From NCBI GenBank assembly GCA_016859345.1, contig CM029122.1:4421001-4485000 (forward strand): DNA of 64,000 bases. Reading direction: 5' to 3'. The translations under genes were made by a program, and so were the position numbers. Shown piece after piece: positions 60,434 to 64,000 of the stretch (positions within the stretch are counted from its first letter, which is position 1; every line of letters begins with the position of its first letter). The DNA comes from Istiophorus platypterus. Taxonomy: Eukaryota > Chordata > Actinopteri > Istiophoriformes > Istiophoridae. Below the pieces are notes generated by a model, which was given only the letters and a program-made list of their open reading frames with translations, searched no databases and was not told where the DNA came from.

Positions 60434-61655
60434 TCGTCACACAAGCTAGCTCAACCTGGAAAGAATACCAAGGCGCTACATTTGGTGCCCAGGGCTCATG
60501 AAACCATCCATTCTGGTTTGTAGATTCAACAGGGGTAGAGCTGTGTTAATGTCAGCCTCTGTTGTTCACAGCAAATGGAGGAGTCTCCTACATGAAAGGG
60601 GCATTTTCATGCAACCTTCAAAACCGTTTAACTGCTTTCAGTTTTGCGTCCGAAAGCCAGGCTTTGCAGCTGCATGCATCAACCTGGAGGTTGGATTTCC
60701 GTGGAGCTAAAATGTCACTTGGAGGGAAAATGTTGCCACAGTTTTGGCTTTGACCCGTCACCGAGATCGTTTTTAAAAAGGTCCGACCATAGCGGCACAG
60801 TCTGAAGTTCAGCGGCAGGTTTTCCCTTCTGAAAGATTCTGAAACTCAAAAGGCATCTGCTGCCAACAGCCCCCCCCCCAAAAAAAAAAGATTAAAGACA
60901 TCATACTGCTGCCTTTGCTTGATGCACAGTATGTAAATGGTGCTTGGCATGATTGCTACAATGGTGGAGACCACCTCCATAACCTGTGTTTGTGGTTCAA
61001 TGTGGTTCACTGGGCCGGTCATGAAAGATACAGCACACACTATATTTCTCCAGGGCTAGTAAATTATAAAACGCTTCGGCCCTTTTCTTTTTTTCTTTTC
61101 TTTTTTTTTTTTTTTCGGCCGTTTTACCAGCCAGCTCGACTTTTTGAGGAGCAGAGCCCCTCAGAATGATGTCTGGTTGCCTGCCCAAGTGGCTGGCAGG
61201 GTACTCTGTATTTCCAGCTGGAACAAGGACTTGGCATGGGCTAATTATTTCTTTTTTTTCTCCCCCCATTCCAGTGATGGTTTATTACATTTTTTCAGAA
61301 GCTGCGTTAACGGCAGTACTTTCGGACTTGCAGCCAGTGTGTTGATTGCCATTAAGGTGTTTGAAAGGACTCGATTTTTTTTTTTTTTAAACCAACAAAT
61401 GCCTGCAAATTGTCACTTGTGGGATTCACATCATCAAATTATACAAAAAGTGTGCAATTTCAGTGATTGTTCTCAGTTATGAGTTCCTAAACCAGCACAA
61501 AAAACTTGCGTAACAAATAGAAGATTGAGTTAGTCCTCCAAGTTAAAGAGGTATAGGGTAGCCTTATTAGCCAACATAAAATTTTATGCCTTAGGGATGA
61601 TCACTGGTACAAAGTCCTCTTTGTACATAGAAAGTGAAATTTGAGAACATAATGC

Positions 61656-61865
61656 AAGTTTAAAACTTCTGATCAAGTGCAACGTCAAGAGGATAAAGAG
61701 TAATTACAAAAAGGAGAGAAAATCACTTTTACTCCGAAATCTCTTTCTACTTTTATAATGAAAGTTTAAAACTTATGATCAAGTGCAACTCCAAGAGTAA
61801 AAAAAAGAGTAATTGCAAAAAGAGAGAAAATCACTTTCACTCCGAGGTCTTTTTAACTTTTACCA
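61656..61865 (+). repeat. Tandem duplication, unit about 105 bp
   Basis: Both copies start AAGTTTAAAACTT, continue TGATCAAGTGCAAC, AAGAG, AGAGTAATT.CAAAAA, GAGAGAAAATCACTTT.ACTC and end in CTTTTA. They differ at about one position in ten. Confidence 0.9.
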
Positions 61866-62266
61866 GTCCTCATTACTACGTCCATCTGAACTCTGGGTTC
61901 AGCGGATTTCAGAACAGATGTCACTACATGCCGATATCAAATATGAATTCATCCCTTAGATGGATGTTCGCAGTAATTTGACTAAGACCCATCCTAATTA
62001 ATTTGCGTGTTGTGGGGAGATTTCATCTGGTACAGTTGGTATTAGAGTGATCAGCCCGCAGAATGAGGAGTGGACTTCCATCGGGCTTAATCTCCTCATT
62101 AACACTGCTGCTTTTTATATTATTATTTTTTTTTATTATCAGATCTGCTCTGTGTGTGTCTCATTTCCTGCCTCTTTCTTTTGTTTTGTCTCCATCTTTT
62201 CTCATGTGATCATGATGATGTTCTCTCAGCAGAACGCAGCTGCAGCCTGTCAGACGGGCCAAAGAG

Positions 62267-62271
<5 letters not shown>

Positions 62272-62300
<29 letters not shown>
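62272..62300 (+). repeat. (TG)n microsatellite
   Basis: About 14 GT dinucleotides. Confidence 0.9.
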
Positions 62301-62305
<5 letters not shown>

Positions 62306-62589
62306 GATAGAGTGCATGTTTTTACGTCGGGTTTCTGAGCCAGGGTTTTTTTTTTTTTCCGAGCCTGTGTTTCAGAGGCTGTGCCATGGGTTTTCATGCA
62401 TTCTGTGTTTTCCGTGCCAAAGAACACACTCTCCAGTTTCACCAATGAGTCTCCGTTGGGTAAACAGGGGGAACCGAGTCGGTGAAAATCACCTGTCGCT
62501 CGGTGTTAAGTTCAAATAAAAACCTGTACAGGTTTAGCCCTTAGTGACACCTGGTTTAACACCTCTTTTGAGTATGGAGTATGGACTGA

Positions 62590-62830
62590 CTGAATCGTGT
62601 CCATAGCACCAAGTATCAAAATCAATGAAAACAGTTAACAGTTATATTCATTTTCAATCAATCAAAGGATTATTCAGTTTACAATGATTTGTGACAAAAG
62701 CAGAAAATCCTCACATTTTAGAGACTTGAAGCAGAGACTGTGTGACATTTTTTCATTAACTTCGTTTGAAAAATGAGTCAAGACAAATCACGGATAACTT
62801 AAATAGCTGTCGATAGTTATTCTGTCTGTT
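62590..62830. mobile_element. Degenerate element of the GGGCTGCAACTAA family
   Basis: Carries TTCATTTTCAATCAATCAAA, GATTATTCAGTTTACAATGAT, AAGCAGAAAATCCTCACATTT and TAGCTGTCGATAGTTATT, which match the internal part of the same element as 58395-58707, without clean ends. Confidence 0.45.
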
Positions 62831-64000
62831 TAAATTTAAACCAGAGCTCAGTTTAATTTATTACAGTGTAATAATACCGTGTACCTTTACTGAGGAATGA
62901 AAACAAGAAGGCATTTTTCCAATTTAAGTACAGTTTTGACACTTGTCCCAAAATCTGCATTTGGAGTGTTGAAAAAGTTCCAACAATACTGAGCCCTTCC
63001 TACGAGTAAGGTGGGCTGATGTACATTGTCCTCAACTCTCGCCACTAGGCCAATATGTTGGGCCATGGTGGTGATTTATCAAAAAAATTTACTTTTTAAA
63101 AATAAAATTTAACTATTACCAAAATGATAAGATATTTTTGTCACTGGAGGAAGCAACTGCATACTCATATCCCATAGGGCCGGGCCCCAGCTCGCAAGAC
63201 CAAACCTTATCTTGAAACCTTATCAAGGACAGAGAAGCTGTTAGGGAAAGTTATTGTTTTTGCACCAACAAGTTGCATAAATAAAATAAGAAAACCCAAA
63301 AGATCTGAGAGAAGACAATATCCTGGGAGAGCTTTGGTGTTAAAAGCAAAATGTTTGGGTGGCAATGAGATCAAATGAGCTCAGTCATTTTGGCAAGTTG
63401 CTAACCATCGTTATGGAAGTCCTGTCGAGTTTGAAAAGAGTCATCCCTGGTTCCTTTTAAATTAATGAAAGCAAAAAAAAAAAAAAGCAAGCACATTTTG
63501 ATAGTTATCAGGCCACGTTGGCGGAGGACAAAAAAAAGTTGCATCACTTCAGGGGTAATTATGTTTGTTTCTTGATGTTTTATCACTGAAATTGTTGTAT
63601 TTGTACTGTGTTATTCCATATTAGAACAGCAGGGCATTGACTTTTACTCCTGACCTATGATGACTGCATCTTACCTTTACAATCCCATATATTAACTAGA
63701 CATTAAACAGCAATAAATTCTAATACTTAGAAGAAGCTTTTAGTCTTGCTTTAGTCTTGCTACTTCTGTGAGTTGGTGTAGGTGCTAAGTCAGGTTTTAA
63801 GTCACCTGTACAAACCAGGCCACGGAGAGTATCACCCGATGGGCCTGATAGGCTGTGAAAAACATGCAACACAATACTCTTGGGAATTGGCATGAAATTC
63901 CTAGAGAGACTTAGATGCGGAAAGACAAAAATTATCCTGTCAAAAATTTGTATTTTACAATTTTCTTTTGATATTTTCTTTTGATATTAATTGATTATTT

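Larger units (their letters stand above)
53321..64000. other. man1a2 first coding intron
   Basis: At least 10.7 kb after the donor, without a recognisable coding exon or any continuation of man1a2. It contains microsatellites, homopolymer runs, two copies of an inverted-repeat-type dispersed element and a 105-bp tandem duplication. No other gene is supported on either strand. Confidence 0.7.

Overview
The window is nuclear DNA from a vertebrate, almost certainly a ray-finned, probably percomorph, fish. Genes are split into exons with GT-AG junctions, and simple repeats and dispersed elements of types familiar from teleosts are common. All protein calls come from joining exons by hand by splice signal, reading phase and recalled family resemblance; no search was run.

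Layout: (1) 391-7485, + strand: last five exons of parp4 (vault PARP), with the C-terminal major-vault-protein-binding region; its introns hold several decayed mobile elements. (2) about 10.08-10.83 kb: a C-type-lectin paralogue with transmembrane and stalk exons but no recognisable start or lectin domain. (3) 12940-17769, +: a complete six-exon type II C-type lectin receptor (243 aa) with a decayed Tc1 transposon in one intron. (4) 18.5-22.1 kb: LINE reverse-transcriptase remnant, a duplicated CALHM exon fragment, and a complete two-exon CALHM channel gene on the minus strand (347 aa). (5) 24625-28988, +: vtcn1 (B7-H4), five coding exons, 273 aa. (6) 29944-38133, +: trim45, eight exons, 579 aa. 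(7) 38.1-50.4 kb: long intergenic tract without a supported gene. (8) about 50.4-53.3 kb: GC-rich presumed promoter and first coding exon (53007-53320) of man1a2; the rest of the window is its first coding intron.

vtcn1, trim45 and man1a2 are also neighbours on human chromosome 1p, so this part is an old syntenic block. The lectin receptor, CALHM channel, B7-H4 and TRIM45 are each linked to immune signalling in other vertebrates, but nothing in the sequence shows that they act as one system. I found no convincing new multi-gene system. The most notable points are a B7-H4 second Ig domain lacking one canonical cysteine, 3' splice sites whose pyrimidine tracts are microsatellites (parp4, trim45), a lectin paralogue without a lectin domain, a partial CALHM exon duplication with an open frame, and upstream ORFs before man1a2.
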